From Ilyonectria destructans (Eukaryota; Ascomycota; Sordariomycetes; Hypocreales; Nectriaceae), in the NCBI GenBank assembly GCA_020740775.1, contig JAHEWK010000010.1, positions 496,001 through 560,000 of the forward strand: a stretch of DNA of 64,000 nt. The letters run 5' to 3'. Below, one piece after another: positions 47,101 to 57,626 of the stretch. The position numbers were made by a program, and so were the translations under genes. Position 1 is the stretch's first letter, and the number at the start of each line of letters is the position of its first letter. Under the pieces are notes generated by a model. That model worked only from the letters and a program-made list of their open reading frames with translations, was not told the origin of the DNA and searched no databases.

Positions 47101-47632
47101 TCTGGGGTTTGGGAGGAGGATTCACTTGGGCGAATTCCTTGGCAAAGCTAAGGTAGGGCTCTGCGCTATCCATACCGAGCCGATGAAAGTGTTCATCGAG
47201 AGTACGTCCTTGGAGCGGGGGCAGATCGAAAGCGATGGGATCGGATTTATCGGTATTTTTGCCGAGAAGATCATGGCGGCGGAGGTGGTCCTTGGCGAGC
47301 TCGACAAGCTCTGGGGGAGCGGGTTTGTTGCCATCGGGGAAGATTTGTTCGAAGACGTGGGAGCTGAGTTGTTGGACGCCAATCTCGCTGTGTCGAGCTT
47401 GCGACGGGACTGATAGATGAATGTCAGAGAGGAGAGGAGAAGCTGGAGAATCAAAGCGCTTAAACGTACTGGCGAGAGAATTTCGCTCTTTTAGTTTGGT
47501 AGTGTCTGCGACGGCAGCTAGCCATCGTACATGGGTGCCCCAGGCATGGCGACGAAATGCCTGGTGACGGGCGATGCGGATGAAGCTGGCCGTCGAGCCT
47601 CGCTGGATATTGCCAGCGGCGGGAGAAAACAT
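44147..47632 (-). CDS. MIP1: Mitochondrial DNA polymerase gamma catalytic subunit
   Basis: Replicates mitochondrial DNA. From the first in-frame ATG the frame gives 1161 aa; removing the probable 60-nt intron at 47469-47410 gives 1141. The N terminus is basic and presequence-like (IRIARHQAFRRHAWG). The 3'-5' exonuclease shows motif I CFDTEVMW (near 204), II GHNVGFDRARI and III DYCASDVSITHRIY. The family-A polymerase has motif A GADVDSEELWIASL (near 729), motif B TRNDAKVFNYGRIYGAG (near 787) and motif C VHDEIRYLV (near 933); the catalytic Asp residues of A and C are intact. A ~200-residue C-terminal extension after motif C is typical of fungal Mip1. Nothing indicates inactivation. Confidence 0.96.
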   Translation of the reverse strand: MFSPAAGNIQRGSTASFIRIARHQAFRRHAWGTHVRWLAAVADTTKLKERNSLASTFKRFDSPASPLLSDIHLSVPSQARHSEIGVQQLSSHVFEQIFPDGNKPAPPELVELAKDHLRRHDLLGKNTDKSDPIAFDLPPLQGRTLDEHFHRLGMDSAEPYLSFAKEFAQVNPPPKPQKWVRRSGWTKYYPDGRTEQVDAPDETMLCFDTEVMWKENPFAVMACASSPTAWYAWLSPWLLGKTKNERQLIPMGDPTKDRIIVGHNVGFDRARILEEYSIKQSRTAFMDTMSLHIAVNGMCSQQRPTWMKHKKNKELRERVASETPDHDLAELLNNQSLNDEEELWVEHSSVNSLRDVAKFHLDVSIDKAVRDDFGVLDRDGILAKLDELMDYCASDVSITHRIYQIVFPNFLRVCPHPVSFAALRHLSSSILPVNKSWDAYLTNAEATYQKLSDAILERLVGLTDKALEIKDDPEKWQNDPWMQQLDWSGQEIKMVKGKRKNDPPRPAARQKKPGMPKWYKDLFQKNDAPISITVRTRIAPLMLKLRWDTHPLFWSDKYGWTFRVPQAETAKYIGKQMLQCVFDEAEPVLRDDRNHAYFKLPHKDGPTARCTNPMAKGYLSYFENGILSSEYSYAKEALEMNASCSYWISARDRIKSQMVVYEEDLTPSNRRRSKVSTANNKGFILPQLIPMGTITRRSVENTWLTASNAKKNRVGSELKAMVKAPEGYSFVGADVDSEELWIASLVGDATFKLHGGNAVGFMTLEGTKAAGTDLHSRTASILGITRNDAKVFNYGRIYGAGLKFAATLLRQFNPNLSEKQTTDTASKLYVNTKGTKTNRKTLYKRPFWRGGTESFVFNKLEEFAEQERPRTPVLGAGITEALMGRFIKKGGFLTSRINWAIQSSGVDYLHLLVVAMDYLTRRFCLDARLSITVHDEIRYLVKNEDKYRAALALQVANIWTRAMFAQQVGIDDLPQSCAYFSAVDIDHVLRKEVDIDCITPSHPNAIPHGESLDIVTLLKKGDEASLDPAIVPDPKHAPKLDHIEYTPRVPVMQAIQDTTGESMAFLKAQIVSEDQELRDIVKDVQKAKTAGMRKTEKPMSKKAMEKMLPYRTPAHLMPTNEFMLLSDTLSMEYQNGHKGAENRYPWAKSPTKGGARPSSRL
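47410..47469 (-). other. Stop-free 60-nt intron candidate in MIP1
   Basis: On the minus strand: donor GTACGT at 47469, TCTCTGACA branch region, acceptor TATCAG ending at 47410. Divisible by three, no stop. Retained it would insert a Phe/Ser/Pro-rich segment between the presequence and the conserved EIGVQQLS block; splicing joins LA directly to IPSQARHSEIG. Confidence 0.65.
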
Positions 47633-49349
47633 GATTAGTAGAATGACAACGACATGACGAAAAGACGGTGATGGTTCCAGAGGTGATTGTTCCAGCACGG
47701 CCAGAAGCGCTGGCGGGGTGGATTAATGCTATCGCAATGGTGCGTGCGGAAGGTGCAAACGTGATGCTGAATTTGGCGGTTGCCATTTTAGGGGCGCGAT
47801 CTTGGTGGATGACGGCTTTGCATGGTGGGTCCCCATGGATAGTGGGGAAGGAGCCGGAGAGTGGAGACGACAGGATTCTTGGGAATCTTTTAGCGAACAG
47901 CCAATGGGAAGCCAGTGCCCGCGCGGGGAGGAGACGGGAGGTAGCGAGCTCCTCGTGGTAGTCATGGATGGATGGGCACGGGATTCTCGGATGGGTGTAT
48001 CAGGGAAAAGAAAACCGACAGGATGCTGCCGCTATTTCATGACTGAGACGGGTCTCCCGACTGGGGCAAAAAATAATACATGCGAAATTGTGGTTTTCAA
48101 TTTATCATGCATTGCGTGCAGTAGCGCTGCTCCAGCGCATGTGGCAAACATTCCAGAGCCCTGGAAATGGGCTCTGAGTTGGAGATAAGACTTGGGTGGG
48201 ATACAGTGGGATGCATAAAGTTTGTACTCGATTCAAGTCACTTCGCTTGGTAGTCTCCGTCGCCAATACAAGGCTTAAGGTAAGTGGTGAGGGTAAAGTA
48301 TTCGGATTTATTCTTATTATTTATTATAAAGCCGTGTTATGTACCTATCTAAAGATTAATTATATTTATATATATATTAATTTTATAAAGATTATTTATT
48401 CTTATTCCTTTTTAAAGAGGCCTCTCCATAAAGTAAGGGGAGATCCTAGCGCGCTATAGGTACTTAGCCGACCTCTCACAGTACTAGTATCTGGGTGCAA
48501 ACTTTCTGCACTACAATCTACGTTAGTATTTTGGACGGGGTGTTCACTCATAATCGCCAAGGGCAAAGTGCAGGATTTGCAAAAACTACCTAGTTTATAG
48601 CACGACTTTGACGACGAGTTCTTGGACAGAGCATTGTTATTCGAGGGCACTCCTCGATGGTACTTTCACTCGACCTCGAGGTGATGCATCGAACCGGATG
48701 CAGGGTCCCGTTCCGTGGCGGGTAATAAGCAAACCGCACATCCTCTGGATTCTGCGTACGAGCGTCCGTTGCTACAAGGTACGACATGCTTGAAGAACTA
48801 TTACATTATCATGGAAGCGAAATGGCTCAATAGAGGGGATGGAGATCAACGGCGCCTTGCACGCGACAATATCCTCCCTCCAGCGCCCAAAACAATGCCT
48901 TCAACAGGCCTGCCGTATTTACGCCCCTTTGTCTCGCAAGCGAGCGTGGCAGTATGCAGGTGTGTGCAACACCCTCGGGACAATGTACCTATCTAGTACC
49001 TCGCTATGGCCTGATCACGTTGTGCATCCATATTGGCCGTCCGTTTGCTCTAACCTGTGCCTCTCGAACACATCGCTTCCCCGCTGCGGCTGGGCCTCGG
49101 GATAAATTCATTTTTCCCGCATCGTCCAAAGATTATCAATTGATCCATTGTTCGTTTTCCCTACCTTTGGCGTGAATCCCTCTCAGCTCGGAGCCTGGCT
49201 CTCGCGTCTTTCTTTTGTCCTGGCTTTTTGCCGTTCCGGAGCCGGCGGCCGTGCCGATACCAAACACCACACTGACCCCCTACCACTGAGCCACCTCCAC
49301 TCTCCCACGCTGTAATCAGGCTTCCCGACCTGACGGCGGCAAATCAACA
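47633..49349. other. Divergent intergenic region, MIP1 / RING gene
   Basis: About 1.7 kb holding both promoters and an AT-rich island (separate entry). The segment 49150-49340 is CT-rich leader-like DNA for the RING gene. A tRNA-like B-box at 48684-48700 does not fold into a T-arm. No other gene recognised. Confidence 0.5.
48296..48420. other. AT-rich island
   Basis: About 125 bp composed almost only of A and T (for example ATTATATTTATATATATATT), set in otherwise GC-balanced DNA. Both edges are abrupt. It resembles RIP-mutated repeat remnants or a replication/matrix-type AT tract; no ORF, terminal repeat or target-site duplication is visible. Confidence 0.7.
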
Positions 49350-50943
49350 ATGGACCACAGTTACCTGCTGATGGACTCCTTCGTCACCCGCTTGCTGCAA
49401 GGTTAGACACCCAAGAGAATCGTCGTTTCTGTCTCATTTGCTTCCTCTTGGCTTCTTTTGCTCCTCTCTCGCTCCTCTCTCGCTCCCTGATGTGTCGTCG
49501 GCTCCTGACGCTCGTTTGTCGTCGACCGAACAGACAACGCAGCCCTGTTGTGGAATACAACCTGGAATACAAACCGTCCCCCGATTGCCATCTCCATGGC
49601 CAGCCGCCTCGTCTCCCCCCCCGGACAGCGTCCGGCACAGGCACAGGCTGAGGCTGCCCTTTCTGGCCATGGTATTCGTCAGCCGCCATTGCGTTCTTTG
49701 CCACCCGCGCAGCCGAACGTCTCTCCGACCACGACACGATCCCGACAACATCCCTCGAACACGCCGACCGCCTCGACCAGCGCAATCCCGAACTACTCGA
49801 CGCCCGTGACAAATCGATCGCACGCCTCCGTTATCGCCGCGCCGTCGAATTTGTGGGATCCCGACCACGTCGACTGGTGGGGGGACATCGACGACGACTA
49901 CCTCTTAAACCTCCCCGACCCCTTCGGCACCTCGCAGCCCGGCAGCGCCTCTGTCGACGACGACCTATCCGCGTTTGCCGAAGACGATTTTTCCTCGCCG
50001 TCGAGCTACCCTTCATTCACCGAACCGCCCGCGCCTCGAGTCCCGCGCCTGAGCCACAGCCAAACCCGTCCGTCGGAACAGGCTCCCAGGCCGCTGCCTT
50101 CGGCGCCGTGCCCCAGCACCTCAGCGGCCCCACGCAACCCCTCTGGCGCCTGTATCCTCAACCTCGACTTCACTGCACCTCAGCGCTCTACGACCCAACT
50201 CTCCTCCTCCACCACCGCCGGCGAGTCTCAGTCCACACTGCAGACCGTCGATTCCTTCGACGACTCCGGTCTCTTCGACAGCCCCTCCAGCTCTTTTTCC
50301 GAGACGATGCCAGAGACACGCCGAAGGCCTCCGCCGGCCGCCCCTCACGATGCCGTGCACGCCAACAAGCGCCGCAGGACGTCCCAAACCCACTCGAAGC
50401 CGCCATCAAGAAGAAAGCATCAACCACTCGATTCTAAAGATGTCGATGATTCACTCTTCGAGCCTGGTCAGCGGCCCATCACCCCCGGCGCCGACGCTTG
50501 TACCGGTGAATTCACCACCATCGACCTGACCGATGCAAACGAGGTTCCGGAAGAACTGAGGAAACCGGTCGAGGATAAACGCATCAAACTTGCTGCCTTT
50601 CAGTGCGTCATTTGCATGGACGATGTCAGCACTTTGACCGTAACGCATTGTGGTATGTTGAGTCTCCTTGTTTTCACTTTATCGTCACCCGCCCGCCACT
50701 CGCCACTCGCCACGCTGTCTCATCTTCTCACACAAATCTCTAGGGCATCTATACTGCGCGCAGTGCCTGCATTCATCCCTGCACGTTGAGGCAACCAAAG
50801 GAAAGTGTCCAATGTGTCGTCAGAAGCTGGACATGAAGCCCCGAGAATCTTACAACGGCAAGACCAAGGGCTTCTGGCCCCTTGAGCTCAAGCTCATGAC
50901 AGCCACCCGAAAAGGCAAGCGCAAGGCCGACACCCAGTTGTGA
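49350..50943 (+). CDS. RING-finger E3 ubiquitin ligase, Slx8-like
   Basis: Exons 49350-49401, 49534-50652 and 50744-50943 give 456 aa. The C-terminal C3HC4 RING starts FQCVICMDDVSTLTVTHCGH, continues YCAQCLHSSL and closes CPMCRQKL; all eight metal ligands are present, and intron 2 (GTATGT...CTCTAG) splits the Cys-Gly-His. It is preceded by an acidic TIDLTDANEVPEEL, a SUMO-interacting-motif-like stretch. The first ~300 residues are disordered and Ser/Pro-rich. In layout it matches fungal Slx8, the SUMO-targeted ubiquitin ligase acting with Slx5/Rfp at damaged DNA, but the RING alone cannot exclude another ligase. Exon 1 (17 codons, donor GTTAGA) is the least certain part; an alternative start is ATG 49596. 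Confidence 0.8.
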
Positions 50944-51709
50944 TGCTTGGGGCATTGCCGATGACCAATCAATCTGGCGTATATGGCACCCAATTCTCAA
51001 TCGGGGTCTAGACCTTCACTACGGCTTCCCTTTTCCTATATCCTGAGGAGCTGGCTTTTCTCATACTACCCTTAGCCGACAGAACCACTGGCATCTTGTT
51101 AATCCTTCAGGGGACATGTGCTCTAATTATCGACGATATACGCTTGGGGCCGCAGGTTCATTATCACGCGTTGGGAGGAAGGACAGGACCGTCCGACTCA
51201 AGATACCCAGCATTTGCATGGACAGGGGGGACCACGGGGGGTTTGAATTTTATCTCACTTTGGCACGCGGCGGGAACAATCCCATACCGCTGTGGTGTCG
51301 GCGTACGGAGTATCAAGGGGACGGTGGAAGGGGAACTTGCATGGCATGGCATGTCTCCTGAGGGGGACCACACGTCAGGCAAGGAGGCGCTTCCGCATAG
51401 ACTTAGAGTGTTGCAGGCAGCTCACTGGAGCATTCATGATCGATTTTGCTATCACAAACATTTCCCCCCTTTGTCGCATTGTGAGTCCTTTTCTTTGGTG
51501 GGATGGCAAAATGTGAATCGCTTTTTGGTTCTCTTTATCTATCTACAGTGGTGAATTGTTCACTCTCCTCCACAGCACACTCATACACGAGATTTGCCAC
51601 TCGTTCCCAACGCCGCCGAAGTTTGCGTAACATCTATCCTAACTAAATACGCACAACATAGGTACTCGGTAATATCTTCAAGTGAGTTCTCCATCCCCCC
51701 TTGTTCAAA
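50944..51709. other. Convergent intergenic region, RING gene / NUP192
   Basis: About 770 bp of 3' flanking DNA for two converging genes. Open frames here have no family resemblance. Nothing else seen. Confidence 0.5.
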
Positions 51710-54700
51710 CTAATGGAAGAGTCCAATGTTCTGCTGCTTGGGCTCCGGTATAACGTCATTCTCAAACTGTAATATGTGGTCAGCTGCTTATTTCCGTAAC
51801 GAACTTGATAGGGGGAGTAAGATTGATTACCTCGAGGAACCCTGTTGCTGCAATGATAACCATCAACCCCTCAGCCAACTCCTCCACCCGCAGGTCAAGG
51901 CCGTCGTCGGCAGTGCCGCTACCAATGCCCGCGCTGCGCTTGAGCGTGTGCGTGACGAGCATGCGGTGATCGGTGAGGAACCGGCGACCCTGGACGACAT
52001 TGTGACTGCCACGGCTTACGAGCGCGGCACCGACGATACGAACCATCTGGGCGAGCAGGTCAAAGTGCTGTTCCAGGGCACGTGGGTTAGACCCGTTGGT
52101 TTGAAGTTCTGGATCCGCCGCAAATAGGCCGGAGAGGTCGAGTGCCCGGAAGAGGTTCGAATGGAGGACATATTTGGCACCGGTTCGAGTCTGTGAGAGC
52201 TCTAGGAGGAGCGCGAGGCGTGCGTTCTGGTAATTCTGCTGCTCAGAGAGGCCTATGTTTGTGAGAGTCAGTGAATGCACAACCTAGTAAGTTTCAACTC
52301 GAGTAACAACGTACCAGAAGCGAAGACCTCATGCCATTCTTGCATGATGTTTCGGAGCGAGTCTACCATGATGCCGATAAAGTTGAGTCGGTTCAACGTC
52401 TCCACAACATGATCGTCGCTCTCCTGCCGACCCATATTGACCAAGGCGTTAAGAAGAATGAGGGCTGCTGTTTGGCACTCCGCCTCACCACCATAGGCAT
52501 CATCGCAAATGACGTTGATAAGTCTCTCCCCATAAACCTGGATGGTCTTAATGGTCTTGGGGCGGTTGGAGGTCAATGGCCCCTGGTCTGAGATGCCAGT
52601 TAAGTAGCGGTAGCAGATGCCGTAGTAAACCGATCTCAGCTCTGGAGTGCCAGCCCACTTGCCGATTGCTTGGAGGCAAATTTGGAAGAGCTGGTATAGC
52701 TTGTCGCTGATCAGGTTACCGATGGCCTGGCCATTCTTGTCGCCCTCAGAGGCCGACAAGTCGAGCTTGAAGAGGAGAATCCTGGCGAGTTTCGCCAATT
52801 CGATCGCTTCATCAGGTCGCTCGGATGCAAAGGCCTCAAGACTTGGGAGAATTGACTGAAGAGCTTGCAAGAAGAAGGAGGTCTGTGCCGTGCCCTTGAA
52901 GTCGTTGGACTCAATCATGACAAGCAATAGCTTGGTCCAGGTCTTGAGAACCTTGAGGCTCTGGGTGGCGAGCTGCTTTTGTCGGTTCGATGAGATGAGG
53001 AACTCCAAGATCATGCCCTCCTCCCTTTCAAGAGCTGCCAAGTCCTGGGCTGCAATTAGTGCACCCGAGCCCTGAGACTCGCCACGCTTCAAGAGTAGGA
53101 TCTCCTTAACGCGGTCGATGTTGTAGATTGAGTTTGAGTCAACATCAATCTCTAAACAAACCGATAAGTCGATGTCCTTGTAGAACTGAAGCGGGGGCAG
53201 AGGAATATCCCAAACTCCCTCTGGAAGTAGGAAGTCGTAGAGGTCAAAGATGGTAGGGATCTGTATAGGGGTGTTGCTCTCCCCAATAATCTGCCCATTT
53301 AGAGCCTCGAAGATTCGGCGTTTGATACTCGGCATACGGTTCTGCGAGATGCTGCAAAGTTCCATAGCAATGTACTCCAAAGCCATGCTTCGCAAGACCA
53401 AGAAGTCGATGAGGGCGATCGCGCCGTCCGTCATGGGAAAGTGAACCACGGTCACATTCTCTCCCTCCCAAGGTAGCTCTGGGTTGATTACCACTTCACG
53501 TAGAAGAAGGTGGAAGAGAATCTCGTTTTCGCGCAACTCATCGTTCACGACTGGCGCGGAAAGGGGCGAGCTCCAAAGGATATGGAGAATACGCATCACC
53601 CGTGACTTGATGGCAATTAGCCACTGCCGCATGCCCTGAGCATCACTGGAGGGAGCCTCTAAGAGAAGTCTCAACAAGGTATGGAACAAGGACGTCCTGT
53701 CGGCAAATGCTCCCTTAGAATCGACTGAGAGGGAGTCAACTCCGCATTTGAAACCAAGTAGCAAATGTGCGATGGTCGGCTTCCTGGGGGTTTCCTGTAG
53801 ACATTGGTATAAAAAGTCGAGGATATAGATCTTGGTGACATAGGCTGGTGACTCTGCCTCTCTCCCGGATTCAAGGGGAGTGATTAACTCGGAGACGAAC
53901 GAGCGCGATATCGCCTCGTGTTCACCGTTGGCTTCCAGGGCAACAATCGCCTTGTTGCGATGGGCGCGTCGGCTAGAACCTGACCAGATGGCGGTGATTT
54001 TAGAAGAGGACGACATCTTTTCGAGCAGCTTCAGGCACGCAAGAGTAACTTCAGGGTGTCCGATGCCGCAGTAGTTGCCAAGATCGACGACAAGGTTCAG
54101 TCGGGTAACCAGCCCGTCTTCAAATGAAGCAAACGCAGCGTTGGCCACGGGGGAGCGGCGCTGGTTTGACTGAAGTTTGATTATGGGTCGGACCAGTTCA
54201 AGGTAGGTGGCCTGGAGATCGAGAACCTTCGTGATGACCTCGACGGCACGGAGGATCCCGAGAATAAGTGGCGAGTCAGGGGCAGCATTGCCGACATCTA
54301 CAGGCTCCTGGTGGATGGTGTTGAAAAGTGCCGTCATGACCTTGTCGTTGAACATCCACTCCATTACTCTGGCGAACGGATGCATTCTAACATACGTTGC
54401 GAGGTCGGTTGTTGAGATGACAGAGTCGACATTGATGTTTGTTTCGTTTGCCATGACAATGAGGTCTTCGTTGAAGGTGGCCAGGCAGGTAAGGATAAAC
54501 TCCAGGCAACTAAGCCGGAGCACCCGTGTCTGGTGTGCATCTTGGAGGTCGTTTGCTTTCGAAGAAAAGACAAGTCCCATGACGAAATCCACGTAGACTT
54601 CAATTCCTGGCATACGGAACACTGATCCGAGGGTTTCCGGAAACGGCAGACCGTCATTTAGAGGACTGCTATCAATGGCTGGGCACACCAGCACCAGCAG

Positions 54701-56984
54701 GAGCTGAATAAAGGATTCTGGGTCTTCAAAGCCGTTGCTAATCTCGTCGAAGATACGATCCATGGATACAGTGGGAGAAAGCTGAGCTTGGCGATGGGGG
54801 CCTGTTGCCGGGGCGGGTGCATAACCTCCTGCAATCCACGTATCCAGGCAATTCCACATGACGTGACCTTCTTGGAGACTCTTCCTGGCCATTAAAGCCT
54901 TGAGTGCCATGAAGGTACAGCCGCGCAACCGAGGGGGAATTGGACTGCTGGCGAGTTCGTACAGAGTCTCAACCAAGTTGTAGTTGGGGTTGTGAAGAAG
55001 GAATTGTCTGGTGGTCTCGCTTTCGCTTGCTAGCTTCGACATCAGACGAAGATAACATTCAAGCATCATGGCTGATTCGGGCTCGGTCTCTGCTTGGTCG
55101 CTGGTTGGCTTATCGCCGCGGAATCTCGACTGGGGAGTCTGAGTTGGTTTCTGCCTGATCTTTCCAGAGAAGAAATCCAGTTCTCTGAAGATCTGGGCCC
55201 ATGTTAAGGATTGAGATCTTCTCATCTTTCCAGAGGAATGGTGACCCTCGTCGACGAGGAACTCATGGGATGCGGTAGCACACTCTTCATTCTCTGATAT
55301 GGCCTGTAGCATCTCGCAAAACGCGGTGACCAAAGGTGTCGAAGCCCTGCGGGAAGCCCAATGCATGAACCCAGCAAGATTGCTCTCAGGATCGGACCAG
55401 AAGTTCATAGCTGCCTCGGGTCGCCCCTCGTATGAATACGCAATAATGAGCAAGAACCGTTCCAAATCCAAATCTTGCTCGTGAGCTTGGCTCAACTGGC
55501 GCTGTTCATCCTCCTCAACACGGAGTTTTCGGAGGACATCCGGCAAGTTTGAAATGAATGCATCCACAAAGACCTCGAGTTGAGCCATGAGACATGTCTG
55601 GAAGAAGGCGGAGAATTGAACCGCGTCAGCGGCCAGAGCAGGGGATTTTCGCTGAAGCCACTTGCGCATGCCTGCTCTCACAGGGTCATGCCAGTCTGGA
55701 GACTTGACATCGGCGGCGATAGAGAGTAGGAAATCGAAAGCACCATCCTTCAAGGCTTCCAAAAATTGTTTCGACCTTTGACGGTCCTCTGATGTACTGT
55801 TAGCCAACGCCCATTGTAGCGCGCGAGGCACTTACCCTCGTCTAGATCCGTATTGGGAGGGATCGCTGCCTCTGGGGGATCATCCACATAGAAGCCACTG
55901 TATTCTGCGAGCCACCAAGCCCGGAACGCGGCCTGAAGGTAAGAGAGAGTCCATGGTGTCTCGTCGGTGGGGAAGAGTTTGCTATGTAACTCTCGAGCCT
56001 TAATCAAGTCGTAACCTCCCTCAGCCGAGCCGAAGACTGATATGTAGGCTCCAATCGTTGGCATTAAATGGACTTTAGGTGACGTTAGTATGTGTTGAAT
56101 TGCACTGGATTTGGACGTATTTACCTAGTAGAGCATCGTACTTGTCAAGTCTCCTCAGCGTGGAGACAAACTCCATGAAGTCTGAGGTTGATGCTTGCCT
56201 CATTTCGACACTGCGGCAAAGTATAACTCCAAGGAGCTCATGCTGCTGCATCAAGCTAACGCGAGAAAACTCGACCGTCTCCATTTCCTCAGAAATCCGA
56301 CCTGGGCCAGCCTGACCCAGAGTTTGAGCAGCCGCAATCTTGTCCGCTAGCTTCTGCAACCACGCCTTGATCTCTTTCATAGCAGCGATGCACCGTGGCA
56401 CGATGCGTTTGGAAGCATCTGCACCCATGGCGGGCTGAAGCAAGCGCTCTGCCACATAGAGCTTGATGCCTTCCAACGCCTCAGAGTCTTCAAGCTCTCC
56501 CTCTAGGCCCTCGAGTTCTAGCAGAAGGCGTACAGCATCGAGAACGTACTTGCGTTGTTGGTGGAATCTGATGATGCCGCATTCGAGGAGAGATCGACCG
56601 AGAGTGGAAGGGTCTTCTTGAGATTCGAGGAGGCATCGCGTGGCTTCGAGTTCGTCGACATCGACTTCGTCGGAAAGGGTAAGCGCATCTTGTTGGAAGT
56701 TTTCGTTTATCGAGTATTCGTCGCCGTCAATGACAACCTTGCCTGTCGAGAATCAGCAATCACGTCTGTCATTTCGCGAAACGGGCATCAATACCAGTCT
56801 TTACCACATTCCTACTATTATCGCTTCGTGGTGGCTTTGACCAAAGCCTCCCAAGCTCCTTCTCAAAGACCTGCACGAGGAACTCGTTGTTCAGCGCCTC
56901 GGCGCCATCGATGCGACCCTCACGTAACGAAAGAAGCCCTTGGTGGAAGGCTTGGAGGGCATCCAGTGCTGTGATTTCGGCCAT
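51710..56984 (-). CDS. NUP192: Inner-ring nucleoporin Nup192 (Nup205 family)
   Basis: Large alpha-helical scaffold of the nuclear pore inner ring. Six exons: 56984-56795, 56742-56125, 56072-55836, 55788-52315, 52252-51831 and 51766-51710, with introns of 47-64 bp, all in frame; 1665 aa, a little shorter than Chaetomium Nup192. Family features: start AEITALDALQAFHQGLLSLR, KVVIDGDEYSINENFQQDAL after intron 1, LLECGIIRFHQQRKYVLDAV, LMPTIGAYISVFGSAEGGYD, TPWTLSYLQAAFRAWWLAEYSGFY with its following helices, and a Tyr-rich helical remainder. The last exon is 19 codons and ends FENDVIPEPKQQNIGLFH, which a gene finder could easily lose. No FG repeats, as expected of a scaffold subunit. Head-to-head with TEL1. 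Confidence 0.95.
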
Positions 56985-57626
56985 GTTGGCGTTTTGGGGC
57001 TATCGCATGTTGGACGAAGAACGAATGGCCTCCGAAGGATGCAAGCTGCGCAAGACAGCACCGCGGTGCGTATAATTCGTGGATTCGCGGTCTCTTTGAT
57101 GATTGCTGGCGGTCGCGAATTTGAGATTCTGCAGCCTTGTTGCCTGCACCCCGGTCAGTTAACGATGTCTGGGCTTTTGATTGGCTGTTGTCGCGGAAAT
57201 GGAGATGTTGCGGCCCGAGATAAACAAGTTAGCTGTTGGGCGGTGAGAATTCTGCCGCTCAGCTTGTTTACTGTGCCTGGAGCTCCCAGAGCTCACCAAC
57301 ACCAGGCGGAAGTCCTAGGCAACGATCGTGTTTCCAAGCTGTCAAAACCCGGCGCATTGGCAGAATGTCGACAAATTGCGGTGATTCGTTGTTTTCTTTT
57401 TAGATTATGGATGAGCTGGCCAGTTTCTATGCTGTTTCCTTCCCACGTCTTTCAATTCCTTTTGAGCTCAGACCTGCGAAGCTGCTACTAAGACATCGGC
57501 TTGAGCTTCCTGAACGGGACTTGTATCTCCCTCGCTCCTAAAACTCCATACTGAGCTCGATACGCTTCCATAGAACGAATTGGAAGCATCTCGTGAGAGC
57601 AAAGCTCCCCCATCCACGTGATCAAC
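56985..57626. promoter_or_regulatory. Divergent region, NUP192 / TEL1
   Basis: About 640 bp between NUP192 and the first plausible TEL1 ATG. Both promoters and leaders lie here. It may also hide an unrecognised first TEL1 exon, because the conserved TEL1 frame has no ATG of its own. Confidence 0.45.

Noticed and set aside
48684..48700. tRNA B-box-like sequence on the minus strand (GGTTCGATGC)
   Set aside because: Flanking bases do not form a T-arm, and no A-box or acceptor stem is found at the right distance.
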